Source of the DNA: Limnoperna fortunei
Lineage: Eukaryota; Mollusca; Bivalvia; Mytilida; Modiolidae
Assembly: GCA_944474755.1 (NCBI GenBank)
Contig: OX104119.1
Coordinates: 1,116,001 to 1,180,000, forward strand
Direction: 5' to 3'
DNA length: 64,000 nt
Made by a program: the position numbers and the translations under genes
Shown: positions 1-11,838 of the stretch, one piece after another
Position numbering within the stretch: the stretch's first letter is position 1
Layout: each line of letters opens with the position of its first letter
The notes under the pieces: model-generated
Databases searched by the model: none
Told to the model about the DNA's origin: nothing
Seen by the model: the letters and a program-made list of their open reading frames with translations, nothing else

Positions 1-700
1 GCCAATCAGAGTGCATTAGCCACCATGTTAAATTTTCTGATTTGACAGAAAACTCATAAATAATAAGATAAATTTCCATGCTTCATTTCTGCATTAGGTT
101 CAATTGTGCAAAACACATTCAAAGTTTCACAGAAGAGACTGTTTAAGTGTTCTTTCCCTTAGGATTATGTGTTAAGATATGTTCCAAAGTGGTAGCCATC
201 TTGGATTTTGATTGGCGCAAGAAACCCAAAACTTTGTAAAGGGCAATCGAAGGTACATTTCTACAATATTTTTAATCAATCTGTCAAGTGGTTTGTGATG
301 ATCATATTTCTGAAATTCAGACACTCAAATGAATTTATTGTCTAGGCAGTCATGAGGGAATTTCCAATTGGCTCAAAAAAAATAAATATAATAAAATAAC
401 TAACGAAGCTTCATTTCTGTAAAATTTGCTTAATTGTGCTGAATGGTTTCTGAAAAGAAGCTGTTTGTTTGTTTTTCCTATTGGTTCCGATGTTAAACTG
501 TGTTCCACAGAAGCAGCCATCTTGGATTTTGTATTAGCAAAAAAAAACTTAAATTATGTAAGAACATTTCTGAAATATTTCTAAATAAATAACCAAGCAG
601 TTTGTGAGAAAAAGATTTTTGGAATTCAGCTGATCAGAATGCATTAATGTCCCTGCCAGCCATTTTGAATACTTGAGGCCACTATTAAAAAATTGTTAGT
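1..700. repeat. Truncated tandem-core repeat, ~320-bp dimeric unit
   Basis: Phrases of the type GCCATCTTGGATTTTG (near 195 and 511) and AATCAGA-TGCATTA (near 4 and 633) recur at about 320 bp, alternating with a second half-unit (CCATGTTAAATTTTC...). Each unit is therefore a dimer of two diverged ~160-bp half-units. The same dimer forms the core of the element at 46039-47518, so this is a fragment of that family cut by the window edge. No terminal hairpin is visible here and no coding sense is present. Decay begins after about 690. Confidence 0.7.
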
Positions 701-1043
701 TTGGTGTTTGACTACCCTACCCGTTTTGTAATGGGTAGGTAAGTAGGCATTTTTTTTTGGTGGATCCATTTCAAAATGTATTAAGTATATTTTGTATCAT
801 AATTGCAATGGTTGCATTCTAAACCTTCAATATACGGTAGACTGCTTGGTAGTTGGTTACATAAAATGTCAGATAAAAATATTTTATTTCACAGATATCT
901 GATTTGACGGTCATCGTATATTTTGATGACAAGCGGTCAAAACTGTTGTGTCAAAGACAGGACTAGTAACTGAATGATATCTTCGTAACTACCATTGATA
1001 TTGACCACATTTCATGAAAGATATGTTTGACATTATACAATTA
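701..1043. other. No gene seen
   Basis: AT-rich sequence without a supported reading frame. The only structure is a short inverted repeat CTACCC...GGGTAG near 716-738. Confidence 0.6.
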
Positions 1044-1202
1044 ATTACTGCTTTAGTGGTCAACAGCAGGAAATAATGGTACCCAAGACCTGGACTTGAG
1101 GTGACCTGACCTGACCGAGGCCAACTGCCAAGTCAGGTCAGGTCGGCGACAGCCCAGGTCGATGGTCCATTATTTCCTGCTGTTGACCACTAAAGCAGTA
1201 AT
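1044..1202. repeat. Fold-back element with perfect 36-bp arms
   Basis: Positions 1044-1079 and 1167-1202 are exact reverse complements over 36 bp (left arm starts ATTACTGCTTTAGTGG, right arm ends CCACTAAAGCAGTAAT). The 87-nt interior is itself partly palindromic, with TGACCTGACCTGACC facing GTCAGGTCAGGTC. Perfect arms suggest a recent insertion of a small MITE-like fold-back, or an active cruciform-forming locus. No coding capacity. Confidence 0.85.
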
Positions 1203-1400
1203 CAATCGTTTTATAAAACCGAATAAAATAGTTTCTTTTTTGAGGGCAGGCGGTAGATGGTCAATAAGGCAAATTCATTTTAAGATTAATTTTTTAAACC
1301 ATAAAAAGCAACAATTTAGCAATTAACAAATAAACTGTTTTAACATGTCTGAATATAATATCCATTTGTCCACAATTAGTTGTAGACATGAAATGAACTT

Positions 1401-1478
1401 CTCCAAAAGTCAACATATGTCATGTGATAAATATTGACAAGTCAACATTAGTCACGTGACAAATGTTGACTTTTGGAG
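1401..1478. repeat. Short inverted repeat, 16-bp perfect arms
   Basis: CTCCAAAAGTCAACAT at 1401-1416 is the exact reverse complement of 1463-1478. The loop contains further GTCAACAT and CACGTGAC motifs, so several alternative stems are possible. Likely a small fold-back repeat. Confidence 0.75.
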
Positions 1479-2071
1479 CAGTGTTGGTGGTCATGTAGTG
1501 GAAAATGAATTGAAATCGCATGTTCAAAAATAACCAATAGAAATTTACTTTATTGTAATAAATATTCACATGGTATAATAATATTTGATATTGCTCTCTG
1601 TGCAGGGAAATATGGCATTTGTGTTACATGTGTTATCACACTATTTCAGATGTAGGTGTCTGCTGTTTATCAATAAAGTTGTAAGTTTCTTTATGTTGGT
1701 TTGAGTATCTGCTTTCTTTCTTAATGTTAACATGTTATTTTCCTTCACAATTCTGTAAATGGTGAGTGTTACAGTAAAACCTTCATACAGAATATCCTCG
1801 AGACATGTGTTTTAAGCAATGTTAAATTTGCATACAAATCTCTAAATTAATTTTACAAAGCTGACTAAACCATTTATTACAAATTTTAACTACCTGATTA
1901 AATTTGGAATAATTTGCAACTTTTAAAAATGATACATCCTTAATGTAAACATATAATAAATATGAAGTGTTCCCATAACATTTTCTTTACTGTATTCAAT
2001 CTTAAAATAGTATGTAAATTATCCCCAACCTATTGGATTCAAAGGACCAGTTTTAGTCAAAATAACAAGAA
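1479..2071. other. No gene seen
   Basis: AT-rich, with many stops in all frames. The short open stretch beginning at 1962 has no recognisable protein and runs into the repeat at 2072. Confidence 0.55.
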
Positions 2072-3260
2072 GCACCCAGGAGCCTGTAATTACTCACCTG
2101 GGGCAAAAACAGAAAATTTCATAAAAAATTGCCAATTAAGGGCAATAACTTCATTAACTTCAATAAGGAGTCATCTGATGATTTCAGACCAATTAAGTGA
2201 ATTATAGGGGTTGTATTGTTGATCATTTTTTGCTATGTATAGTTTCACTCTACCTGTTACAGTTTTTAAGTTACAGGACAAAAACGGAAAATAACATACA
2301 AAATTGTCATTTAAGGGCAATAACTCATATCACAATTTCAGACATATTATGTGAATTGAAGAACTTATATTGCTGATCATTACTATAAGGAGGCACTTTT
2401 GATGCTTAGGAGGGAGGTTCACTTCTAATTTGCTGTACCTTTTTTACTTTTTTACCTATCAGAGGAGACTAATTCCTAACCGTTCATCAAACAATCTTTA
2501 CCAAAAGTCATTTTTGTACCGCTCATAGAACAGAACAATTAAGGAATGCTAACTTTTTCTCTAGTTCTAATAATTTTCAAGATTTTGAGGTATAAATAGC
2601 AAAAAATTTGACAATTACAGGGCAATAACTCCAACAAGGAGGCATCATACAACTTCGACCCAATCGAGTGTTTTGTAGAGCTTTCGATGCTGATGATGGC
2701 AAGTCTCTTTGGTTTTCCTGTATCTGTTATACTATTTGAACTATAAGCCAATAACTGTATTTTAACCCCTTTGTTCTATTTTGAGCCATGGTTGCCATGG
2801 TTGGTCTGAGGCCATGATTTGTGCAAATTGGTAGAGGACATTTTACTGTGGTTTTGAAAGAGAATATTATTAAAGAAAAGTTAATGACCACAACTACAAC
2901 TGACAATGACACACGCCAAGTGATGGCAAAAAATGGAAAATTTCACCAAAAAATTGTCATCTAAGGGCAATAACTCCTATTAGGTGTCTTCTGACAATTT
3001 CAGATTAATTAAGTGAATCGTAGAACTTTTATTGCTGATCATTTTTGCTATGTACAGTTTCACTCTAGCTGTTATAGTTTTCAAGTAGTATTGTAAATAC
3101 TGAAAATTTTGTCAAAAATAATCATTAAAGGTAATAACTCCTACAGGAAGTCATTACACAACTTCACACTAATAGCAACTATTGTAAACCTTAATGTGCT
3201 TATCAATTTGAAGTTACAGTTTTTTTCTATAGCTATTACAATTTTTGAGATATGTGCATT
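2072..3260 (+). repeat. Decayed tandem-core repeat (GGGCAATAACTCC family)
   Basis: Starts near CCCAGGAGCCTGTAATTACTCACCTG, a decayed form of the 5' module seen at 22078, 24112 and 31578. Units carry AAGGGCAATAACTCC-TATAAGGAGTCATC and TGTTATAGTTTTTAAG phrases (2137, 2311, 2623, 2968, 3131). An internal GACAATGACACACGCCAAGTGATGGCAA near 2905-2930 matches the 3' module of complete copies, so two partial copies may be joined here. Non-coding. Confidence 0.65.
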
Positions 3261-4057
3261 GACACCCATGTTTTATTTTTAATAACAGTGGCCATCTTTG
3301 TCAGTTGATCAACACCCTGGATAAAAATTTTAAAAGTAAATCCATTTGTGGGTACCACACTATAACAAAATCGACCCGGTATCATTCCCCTTTACAGGTC
3401 TCTGTGAAATAACCAACGAGCATTTTATTCAAAGTTTCATTCCCAATCATATCTTCAGCACTTTTATCCACATGAAACTTATATCAAATTCTACAAGCCT
3501 TTTTGGACTATTTTTTGCATTTACAAATTCTATGTTGATACATAGTTTGGTGTAATTCTGGAAGATCATTTGGTGGTCTGAAAGTACCATACCACTTCCA
3601 AACTATATAAAAAATTTAGAAAAATTTACCACTCCTAACTCTTATTAAAGCTCTGGAAGCATCCCTAATTCTTCAGGGATGGAGTCTGAGAGACTCTGAA
3701 AGCAGGAATTTGCAACTATCCCACTAGACCAAATTACTCCTTATCCATTATTATTATTATATTTCATCAAATGTTTTATTTTACAAATTTTATCAAAGAT
3801 CGTTCTTTCCAATAAGCCCAAAAAGTAGAACCAAAATGACAAATAAACCCAAAGAAAACAATTACAAAGAAATACACTATTTTATGGTGAAGTACATAAG
3901 TAGCAGATCAAAGTTGAATTCTGTTCCGTGCTGGATACAATACATAAAAAAAAATATGCCTAAACATGAAAACAATTTTTGCGTCAGCGGAATTTTCGAG
4001 GGTCGAACGGCTAACGCCAAACAAATTAATTTTTATTTATGGCCAGATCAAAACAAA
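3261..4057. other. No gene seen; short match to the 15.8-kb fold-back
   Basis: No supported gene. Positions 3350-3385 (CACACTATAACAAAATCGACCCGGTAT) resemble one arm of the fold-back repeat at 15789-15901, so this is probably a lone fragment of that family. An ATT run lies at 3747-3762. Confidence 0.5.
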
Positions 4058-4860
4058 TCACTCACCTGATTTTATAGGCAATGAACATGGGATTTTCCTA
4101 ATTTTACACTGTAATTTTCACTAAACTTTAACAAGGACCATCCAAATAATATTACTAGTAAGTTGCGCTTCCATTAGTTAACCGGTTTTAGAGAAGAAGA
4201 CTTTTAAAACTTTTTCCCATAGGGTCCTATGTTAAACTGAGTCATTCAGTGGTGGCCATTTTGAAATTCCAATTGGCAATAGAAAACATAACCTTCAAAG
4301 AAGACCATCCAAACACTATTTCCAGTAAGTTTTGTTTCCACTGGCTAATCGTTTTGAGAGAAGAAGCCTTTTTAAACTTTTTACCATAGGGTTATATGTT
4401 AAATGCATGGCCACCACCAGAGTGGTGGTGCAGTGGTGGCCATTTTGATTTTCCAATTGGCATAAAATATAAACTTTATATAAGGACCATCCACAAAATA
4501 TTGGTTTTATGTTTTGTTTTGATAGGTTCACCAGTTTCAGAGAAGCCATTTTAAACATTTTCCCTTAGGGTCCTATGTTAAATTTATTTAGACCTGTGGT
4601 GGTGGCCATTTTGATTTTCCAATTGGCATCAAAAATATAAACTTTATAAAGGACCATCCAAACAAAATTGCTAGTACGTTTTGTTTCGATTGGTTAAACG
4701 GTTTCCAAGAAAAAACCTTTTTACACTTTTTTTCCCATACGGTTTTGTGTTGATCTAAGTCTTGCAGTAGTGGCCATATTAGTATTCCAATCCAAATAAA
4801 AAACACAAACTTTGTAAATGTCCATCAAATGAACATTATGGCTAACTTAAGTGAACTTAA
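4058..4860 (+). repeat. Partial tandem-core element (CCATTTTGAATTTCC family, ~165-bp unit)
   Basis: Begins with CTCACCTGATTTTATAGGCAATGAA, the 5' module of the family, but lacks the leading palindrome. It then has about four units of ~150-165 bp with the conserved order: GGACCATCCAAACAATATT, GTTTCAGAGAAGAAG, CCCATAGGGTCCTATGTTAAA, GTGGCCATTTTGA. The last unit has the variant CCATATTAGTATTCCAATC that normally comes just before the 3' module, but the 3' hairpin is missing. Confidence 0.75.
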
Positions 4861-4975
4861 GGTTAATTCAGTATTCTATAAAATGTTATAATGGTCAGCT
4901 ATGTAAATCATTTAGTAGATGTTAACCTGAAAGTGTATGTAGAAATATCAAACAAAGAATTCATTTTGTTAAATT

Positions 4976-5023
<48 letters not shown>
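4976..5023. repeat. (ATT/AAT)n microsatellite
   Basis: Uninterrupted TAA/AAT triplet repeat of about 15 units. A simple sequence that should be length-polymorphic. Confidence 0.95.
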
Positions 5024-5024
<1 letters not shown>

Positions 5025-5438
5025 CTTTATTTAAAGAGGGTAACTCAGTTAGTTAAAAACTAATCTTCCCTGAGGCCCTCATAAAGTTAATCATACAAAG
5101 TTACATGAATACAAGACATAACATAATACATGTATTACACAATTACAAAAAAAAGAAAAGGAAAAAAATATAAAATAAAAGTTCACAATACATTTAAAAT
5201 AATGAAGCATACAAACATGTATCATTAAAACAGATGAACAAGAAACATTAAGCCTGTAAATGTTAAGGTCCATATTGTATACAAAATATAACATTATAAA
5301 TTGTCTAAATTATCTCTTGATCTTGTATATTTTGTGTATTCAATAGAAATAATTTTAATTTAATCTTAAAAGTATCTAGAGATTTACAGGAACGTACAGT
5401 GATTGGAAGTCTATTCCAGAGAAAAGGTCCAGAATAGA
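5024..5438. other. No gene seen
   Basis: Sequence between the ATT microsatellite and the next repeat. A segment near 5385-5438 (GTGATTGGAAGTCTATTCCAGAGAAAAGG) looks like degraded interspersed-repeat sequence, but I cannot assign a family. Confidence 0.4.
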
Positions 5439-6052
5439 ACCAGAGGCTCTTAAGAGTCTGTATCGCTCACCTGATTTTATAGGCAATGAAGATGGCATTT
5501 CCCTGATGTTAAAGTAAGTCCTTTAATTTTCAACTGTAACTTTAAATAGGACCATCCAAACAATATTACTAGAAAGCTTTGCTTCATTGGTTAACCGGTT
5601 GTATAGAGAAGATTTTTTTTTTATTGGCCCATAGGGTCCTATGTTAAACTAAGTCCTGCGGCGGTGGCGGCCATTTTGAATTTCCAAAAAAAACATAAAC
5701 TTTATAAAGGACCATCCAACAATATTGCTAGTAAGTTTTTGTTTCCATTGATTTACCGGTTTCAGAGAAGAAGCCTTTAAAAACTTTTTCCAATAGGGTT
5801 CTATGTTAAACTAAGTCCTGCTGTAGCGGCCATTTTGAATTTCCAATTGCCATAAAAAACATAAACTTTATAGAGGACCATCCAAACAATATTGCTAGTA
5901 AGTTTTGTTTTGATTGGTTAAACGGTTTCAGAGAAGAAGCCCTTTTAAACTTTTTTCTCATAGGGTCGAATGTTAAACCAAATCTTGCGGTGGCGGCCAT
6001 TTTGAATTTCCGATTGGGATAAAAAACATCAACTTTATAGACGATGTCAGAA
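5439..6052 (+). repeat. Tandem-core element copy, 3' truncated
   Basis: Starts ACCAGAGGCTCTTAAGAG, the family's 5' palindrome (AGGCTCTT/AAGAGYCT), followed by GTATCGCTCACCTGATTTTATAGG. Three and a half core units follow. The copy breaks off inside a unit at AACTTTATAG|ACGATGTC near 6052, without the GAC/GCC microsatellite or the terminal hairpin. Confidence 0.85.
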
Positions 6053-6843
6053 ATTGGTCATATACGAGTTATCGTTCGTGTCGACAGGTGACGTAATACA
6101 CAATCCGACATTACATGGTACACGCTACACAGGTTAAATTTACATTGGTATAGTAATAATTAAGTCGAATACTAGCCGTGGTGGTCGCATTTGTGCGATC
6201 GTCGATTGTCAAAACAGCCAAAGGACATTGGATATTTGGAAAAACAGCGTCTGTTCATATTTTATATTAAAATATTAAAATTCTACATATTCAGTTGACT
6301 TAAAATATTATTTAATCCCTTGATATATTCACCTGCACCTTCCAGTTTTTACCCTGAGATCCCATGGATGCTGCCTGCTTTTCTTTTTATTTGTTTACGT
6401 TCGACATCATGACCTTTATTATAATTATTGGAACGACTGCTGATACTGGACAGTGAAAATCCGTAAATAGTAACAAAATTTTTAATGAGGCCTCAATGGA
6501 TGCTACGGCCATTCTGCATGCATTATGTACATTTCTCAACTATGCACAGACTTAACTTGTGAATAAAAAGAATTATGAAAAAAAAACTTTAAATCAAAAG
6601 CAGGCAAATAATATACATTATGTAACCGAAAAAACAAAACAAAAAGTTGGTACTGTAAAGTATATAAATCAGAAGTAAACATTTATAATTCTTATTTTTC
6701 ATCTTTCCTATTCGCTAAAAATGGGCTATACAAAGGAATTTAATTAGTATTTTACTTTTAATTTTCTTCTTAGACATAGTTGATAGATAAAATTAGCTGA
6801 CGGTGCACCCAGCTTGACGTTATCTTTTGAAATGATAACACAA
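6053..6843. other. No gene seen
   Basis: No recognised repeat or reading frame. It separates a truncated tandem-core element from the truncated 3' side of the minus-strand LINE. Confidence 0.5.
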
Positions 6844-7326
6844 TTAACGGTTAATTATCATTCCTGCACCATTGACTGAATGGATAAAACCCGAGAGCGT
6901 GTACCAGAGATTGAAATTTTTATTTTGTGTAGCAAGCTTTTGCTTAGTTCCAATAACCATACACTTTGTTTTACTACAATTTATAAACATTTTATTTTCT
7001 GGACACCATTTTTCAATTTCAAGTATGTCTTCTTGAATTTTGGGTTGCAGAACATCTACATTTTTACCAGACAAATGAATTGTTGAGTCATCTGCATATA
7101 GATCAGTAAGGGAATATTTAACATGAAGGGGAAAATCATTAATATATAATATAAAGAGAAGAGGTCCAAGTATTGAACCTTGGGGGACACCATACTTGAT
7201 TTTCATTGGATCAGATTTAATATTTCCTATTTGGACTTGTTGTGTTCTATTGTTCAAATATGACCTGAAAAATTCAACTGTTTTTGTATTACATCCATAA
7301 TTTTTTGCATAATATATTATGGTCAA
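6844..7326 (-). pseudogene. LINE reverse transcriptase palm (YADD)
   Basis: A 160-codon piece holding the RT active-site region. Motifs are FFRSYLNNRTQQVQIG, then YGVPQGSILGPLLFILYIND, then LYADDSTIHL with the two catalytic Asp of motif C, then WCPENKMFINCSKTKCMVIG. Homology ends at about KQKL. The last ~30 codons look unrelated, so the 3' end was lost by truncation or rearrangement near 6895. Confidence 0.85.
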
Positions 7327-7515
7327 CTACATCAAAAGCTTTTCTTAGGTCGGATTGCAATGTTTATGTTCCCTTCATTCATTTGTTCAAGAAAATGATC
7401 AATAATATTAGTTAGAGCAGATTGGCATGAATGATTTGGCCTAAATCCTGATTGTGCTGGATGAAGAAAATTTAAGTTTGACAAAGAACTGTAAAAAATT
7501 TTTTGAACATGGTGT

Positions 7516-8292
7516 TCAAAACGTTTTTTTAAAGTGGGGAGAACTGATTGAAGTTAAATCTTTATCTCCTGATTTAAATATTGGTGATACTTTTGCATTT
7601 TTTAAAATATCAGGAAAAATACCCTTTTCAATGATTTTATTGAATATATAAGTTAAAGAAGACACAATAAATGGTGCACTTAGTTTGAGTAACTTTGGAC
7701 CAATACAATCAGATCCTGCTGATTTATTTAAAGTAAGTTTATTTATACTCAGTAGTAAATCAGGTACCTGTATGTAGGGAATTGAAAATGGTTGTGCTAA
7801 TTTATCCATTACAAATTCTCTTAGCTTCATAAAATCAGTGCATGAGGAATCGGAGTCAGTTTCTCTCAATTTGTCTACACATGTAGTAAAAAACTTATTA
7901 AATATGGTAACAATTTCTTTTGTGTCAGTAACATGTTTGTCATCTTCAATTTTTAATTTGTATGGTGTTGTATTTGGTGTAGGAGTAAGACTTTGAATGC
8001 AGCTCCGCAAGATTCTTGGATCTTTAGAATCATTTACCATGTTGTTGTAATATAATTTTTTAGCATCATTTGTGAGTTGAATTGTTTTGTTTCTCCAAAA
8101 TCTATAATTTGGCCAGGACCTAAGAGCATGATATTTTTCCCTCATTTTTCTAGCATTACTAATTTCTTCGTTATACCATTTGGGTTGTTTTTCTCTCTTT
8201 ATTCTCTTAGTGATCAGTGGGGCATGTTTATTTATAATAGTGTTGAAAATAGTATACCATATTTCAATACATTTCTCTGGATTACACTCCAT
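7516..8292 (-). pseudogene. LINE linker and N-terminal reverse transcriptase
   Basis: A 258-codon open piece of the same element. The first half is the endonuclease-RT linker (KQPKWYNEEISNARKMREKY, then W-R-NK motifs). The second half starts the RT fingers: NKSAGSDCIGPKLLKLSAPFI, then GIFPDILKNAKVSPIFKSGD. The frame is lost near 7530. The next RT motifs (SGFRPNHSCQSAL, HFLEQMNEG) continue in another frame through 7330. This order is standard for CR1/Jockey-type ORF2 proteins. Confidence 0.8.
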
Positions 8293-8442
8293 TTCAACTT
8301 CATAGAAGGGTGCAGTAGTTAAATCATTTAAGAAAGAATATTCATCAAATTTTCTAAAATTTCTAAATGTAACAGTGGTGTGAGAATGTTTTCTTGTAGT
8401 AATTTTATCATTTCTAATAATACTAACAGGGTAGTGATCACT

Positions 8443-9849
8443 TTAGCTGTATTTTAGGACATTTATGTGTTCTATTTTATCTCTGTTTCTAACATATATA
8501 TGGTCTATTAAAGTTTTAGAATTTTCTGTTATTCTAGTTGGTTCTTGGATAATTTGATGAAAATTAAGTGTTTCTAAGATACTAATCCATTTTGGAGATA
8601 TTTTATTTGGCGTTAAAAAATTTGGATTAAAATCTCCCATAAGAATTATATTAGTATTAATTTTCATTGCATTTTACAATTCATATTCAAATTTATCAAA
8701 CCATTCTGTTAATGACTGTGGGGGGGGGCGATAAACAAAACAAACGAGAAAAGATTTTCTGTGATCTGGTTTCACCTCCATCCATACAGTTTCAAGATCA
8801 GATTTCAATTCTTCTAATCTCCTACAGTTTACATTATTTGAAAAATATATTAATAACCCTCCACCATGGGTGACCCTATCTTTCCTAATTAATGAGTAAT
8901 TTTGAATTTCAATCTCATTGTCAGTTGTTGAATTATCAAGAAAGTTTTCACAAAACCCTATAATGTGGGGTGGATTTTTAGCATCTAAAAGATTATGCTT
9001 AATTTCATCAAACTTATTAGATATTCTGTTTATATTATGAGAACACATAATAAAACCTTTTGTTTCATTAAAGTTATATACATTTTCATTAGCTTGAATA
9101 TAATCATAAGTATGAACTTGTTTACTTAATTCATTAATACAAAGTAAAATGATGATTAGATAAGAGAAAAATATAAATAGTGGATTATCTGTGATGGATG
9201 CATTAAGCTGCATCCTATCTTTTCTTTCAAAATTGAAACCAGGAATTATTAGTTGATTGTTAGACGTATTTTGACATGTTTGAGTTAGAAAAGTTTCACA
9301 TAAACCAACTATGTTTGGTTGATTTTTCGCAAATAACAAAGTATTTTTAACTTCATCAAACTTGTTTTCATTATGAGATAAAATTCTTAATCCTTTTGTT
9401 TCTTTAAAGCCATATGGGATGTCAATATGTGTCTTGTTAACATCATTTTCTACATTTGATTACAAAAATGATACCATTGATAAAGTAAATATAATACATG
9501 CATGTAGCAATTTGTCAAATGAGATTAGGGCCTCAGGAAGTGTTCTGTTACAGTCAATAACACTCATATTATGTACATTGTTCAAGTCCAGCTGACAGTC
9601 TGTGGTTACATTCTTATCAGTTAGAGATTTATCAGTATTTAGACAATTAGTGTCTGTTGATGACATATTATTTTCTGCTGAGCCATCAGAAAAGTTATTC
9701 TTGCAGTTTACAACATAACTGAGCTTGTCTGATTTGAAATAAGAAACTGCTTGGCACTTACAATAAATTTGGTTACAATCTTGACACAAAGTAGAAAATA
9801 GATTGTTTTGAGGATTGTTTACTATGGCTATCTCTTCTTTGCCATTTCC
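8443..9849 (-). pseudogene. LINE endonuclease region with a duplicated N-terminal part
   Basis: APE-like endonuclease of the minus-strand LINE. It nicks target DNA for target-primed reverse transcription. The upstream part (9849-9460) has CQDCNQIYCKC, a possible metal-binding knuckle. Two similar endonuclease starts follow in one frame: NQPNIVGLCETFL (about 9318-9280) and NPPHIIGFCENFL (about 8985-8945), each preceded by an ETKG...SHN...NKFDE stretch. Later motifs are GGGLLIYF, VCFVYRP, ILMGDFN and SDHYP, the last just after a TAA at 8443. In-frame TAA codons near 9460, 8674 and 8443 make it a pseudogene. The duplicated start is odd and may join two related copies. Confidence 0.8.
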
Positions 9850-10498
9850 CTAATGGTAAAGAGAACAGAATTTCTCTTTGTGCCCATACACGGTTGCAAA
9901 TGATGTTACTACATACATATTTATGTATGTTATACAAGAAAACATTTACTATTCCATTTGTTTTTTTGTTTTTTTGTTTTTTTTTTTTTTTTATATAACA
10001 ATTTTTGTCTCTCGATACTATAATAATTTCTCCCTCCCCCTGATCAAATATTTGATATTTACATGTAGTGCCAACATTGTAATTGACATATAATTCTGCA
10101 ATTACTGAGAAATACCATTATATTGGTTATATGGTGGACGTTGTAATTTTTATTGTTTTTTATTTCTGTTTTGCTCTTTCTGTTTATCCTTTTCTCTTTT
10201 CCGACTATCTTCTGTCTATAGTTTACTACTCAAATATTTGTTCCTTAGTCCTTGTGCCTTTTTCAGTTCATTACATTTTGCCATCCTGCTTACTTTGTAC
10301 AAATTATGTTTATATTTGTATATTTCTTGATGTGTTCTCCTACATGGATGTCTTTGATGTACATGGTGTCTATTATTTTTTTCTCATTAAGATGAAAATT
10401 AACATTTACTTTCATCAAGAGAACATTATATGCCCTAGGTCTGCTGTTACTCTCATGTTTATTTCGTCATTTATGTCACTACATATTTATACATTGTT
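9850..10498. other. T-rich spacer between two divergent LINEs
   Basis: Contains a T-rich run (9958-9993) and hydrophobic-looking but low-complexity reading frames (10083-10511) that resemble no protein I know. It may hold the 5' UTRs of both flanking LINEs. No ORF1 of either is recognisable. Confidence 0.45.
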
Positions 10499-11494
10499 AT
10501 GTGTGCTTTGAAAATATTAACAGTGAATTGTCAAGGTTTAAATGACCACTCAAAAAGAAAAGATGTTTTAAATTTTTTAAGAGCCAAAAACTATAATATT
10601 TACTGCCTACAAGACACTCATTTTACACCAGAAAACGAAAAAAATATAAGAGCAGTGTGGGGCTATTAATGCTTTTTTTCTTCATACAGTTCTAACTCTA
10701 GAGGTGTATCTATTATGGTTAATAATAATTTTGAATTCAAAGTCCTGAAAGAGAAGAGAGATGTAAATGGAAATTACTTAGCTTTGGATTTAATTATTGA
10801 CACTCTTAGAGTTACACTTGTCTCCTTGTATGGCCCAAATATAGACTGCCCAATTTTTTTTGAACAAATTAGGACAGTTATTGATGATTTTGAAAATGAG
10901 AGTTATATACTTTGTGGGGACTTTAATCTTGTTCTTAACCCAGATATAGACTATTCTAACTATTTACATATCAATAATCCTAAAGCAAGAGATAAAATTT
11001 TAGAAGTTATGGAAGAAAGGGGTCTTTATGATCCATTTCGGGAACTGTACCCTGACTTGCGCAGATTTACCTGGCGTAAAAGAACTCCTTTCAAACAAGC
11101 AAGGTTAGATTTTTTCCTGTGTTCAGAAAGCATGTTACCAAACTTAAATAATTGTAAAGTAGAACCAAGTTATCGCTCAGACCACTCAATGGTACTTTTG
11201 GACCTACATTTTAACCCCTTTATACGAGGAAAAGGACTGTGGAAATTTAACAACTCCCTACTGTATGACATAGAATACTCTAATATAGTCAACAACAAAA
11301 TTCTAGATATTAAAAAACAGTATGCTGCCCTTGTATATGACCTGGATAAAATCCAGGATATTGATAACGACAAAATTCATTTTAGAATAAACATACAATT
11401 ATTTCTCGAAACATTATTAATGGAAATAAGAGGCATATCTATTTCGTATTCAAGCTATAAAAAAGAGAAACAGAAAAAAAAGAGAATGAATTAA
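10499..11494 (+). pseudogene. L1-type APE endonuclease (ORF2 N-terminus)
   Basis: Apurinic-endonuclease-like domain that nicks the target in target-primed reverse transcription. Visible motifs are VNCQGLND (strand 1), CLQDTHFTPENE (catalytic Glu position replaced by Asp in QDTH, as in many L1 relatives), then a TAA at 10667-10669, then SRGVSIM, LYGPN, YILCGDFNLVLN, RFTWR, RLDFFL and the terminal SDHSMVLLDL (catalytic SDH). The frame continues as a Lys-rich coiled linker to a stop at 11494, but homology goes on in the +1/-1 neighbour frame. The shift lies in a run of A near 11470. Inactive as it stands. Confidence 0.88.
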
Positions 11495-11604
11495 AAAAAG
11501 AAATAGCTGAATTAGAGGAAAAAGTTGACGAAAGTTCTTTACAGCATTTTGAAAATAAAAAAAAAGAATTAGAAAATTTAAGAAGAAATAAATTAAAAGG
11601 TAAA

Positions 11605-11814
11605 ATGATAAGAGCAAGAATACAGTGGATAGAAGAGGGGGAAAAACCTACGAATTACTTTTGTGGTCTTGAGTCAAAGAATTTTACTAGTAAAATAATA
11701 CCAAAAGTTGAAAAAGAAAATGGGGTTATAGTTACAAAGCAAAATGAAATATTAAAGGAGGTCAAAAAATTTTATGAAAATTTGTATAAAAATAAAGACC
11801 TGGATAAGGGATAA
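11605..11814 (+). pseudogene. L1 endonuclease-RT linker fragment
   Basis: Continues ORF2 after the frameshift. The segment RARIQWIEEGEKPTNYFCGL is the conserved L1 motif (W-EGE-PT-YF-LE) just before the RT domain, followed by the KFYENLYK motif. The stop at 11814 is followed within ~70 bp by the mid-RT fingers motif LPKGNKPRHFLNNWRPISLL, so the normal NNKSPGSDG region is missing. Confidence 0.8.
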
Positions 11815-11838
11815 GGGAGGTAAATTGAAAGACATTGA

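Larger units (their letters stand above)
6844..9849 (-). mobile_element. CR1/Jockey-superfamily LINE, 3' truncated and decayed
   Basis: A non-LTR retrotransposon read on the minus strand. In order it has an N-terminal segment with Cys pairs, an APE-type endonuclease, a linker, and a reverse transcriptase. One reading frame can be followed from 9849 to 8443 through TAA codons near 9460, 8674 and 8443, then further pieces at 8292-7516 and 7326-6844. The RT palm carries GVPQGSILGPLLFILYIND and YADD. The frame stops soon after the CMVIGTK segment, so the thumb, C-terminal region and 3' UTR are missing. It lies head to head with the L1-type LINE at 10499. Family level (CR1, Rex1, Daphne) is not resolved by eye. 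Confidence 0.85.

Noticed and set aside
10083..10511. 142-codon plus-strand open frame, hydrophobic
   Set aside because: T-rich low-complexity sequence just before the LINE ORF2; hydrophobicity follows from T-rich codons; no recognisable protein.
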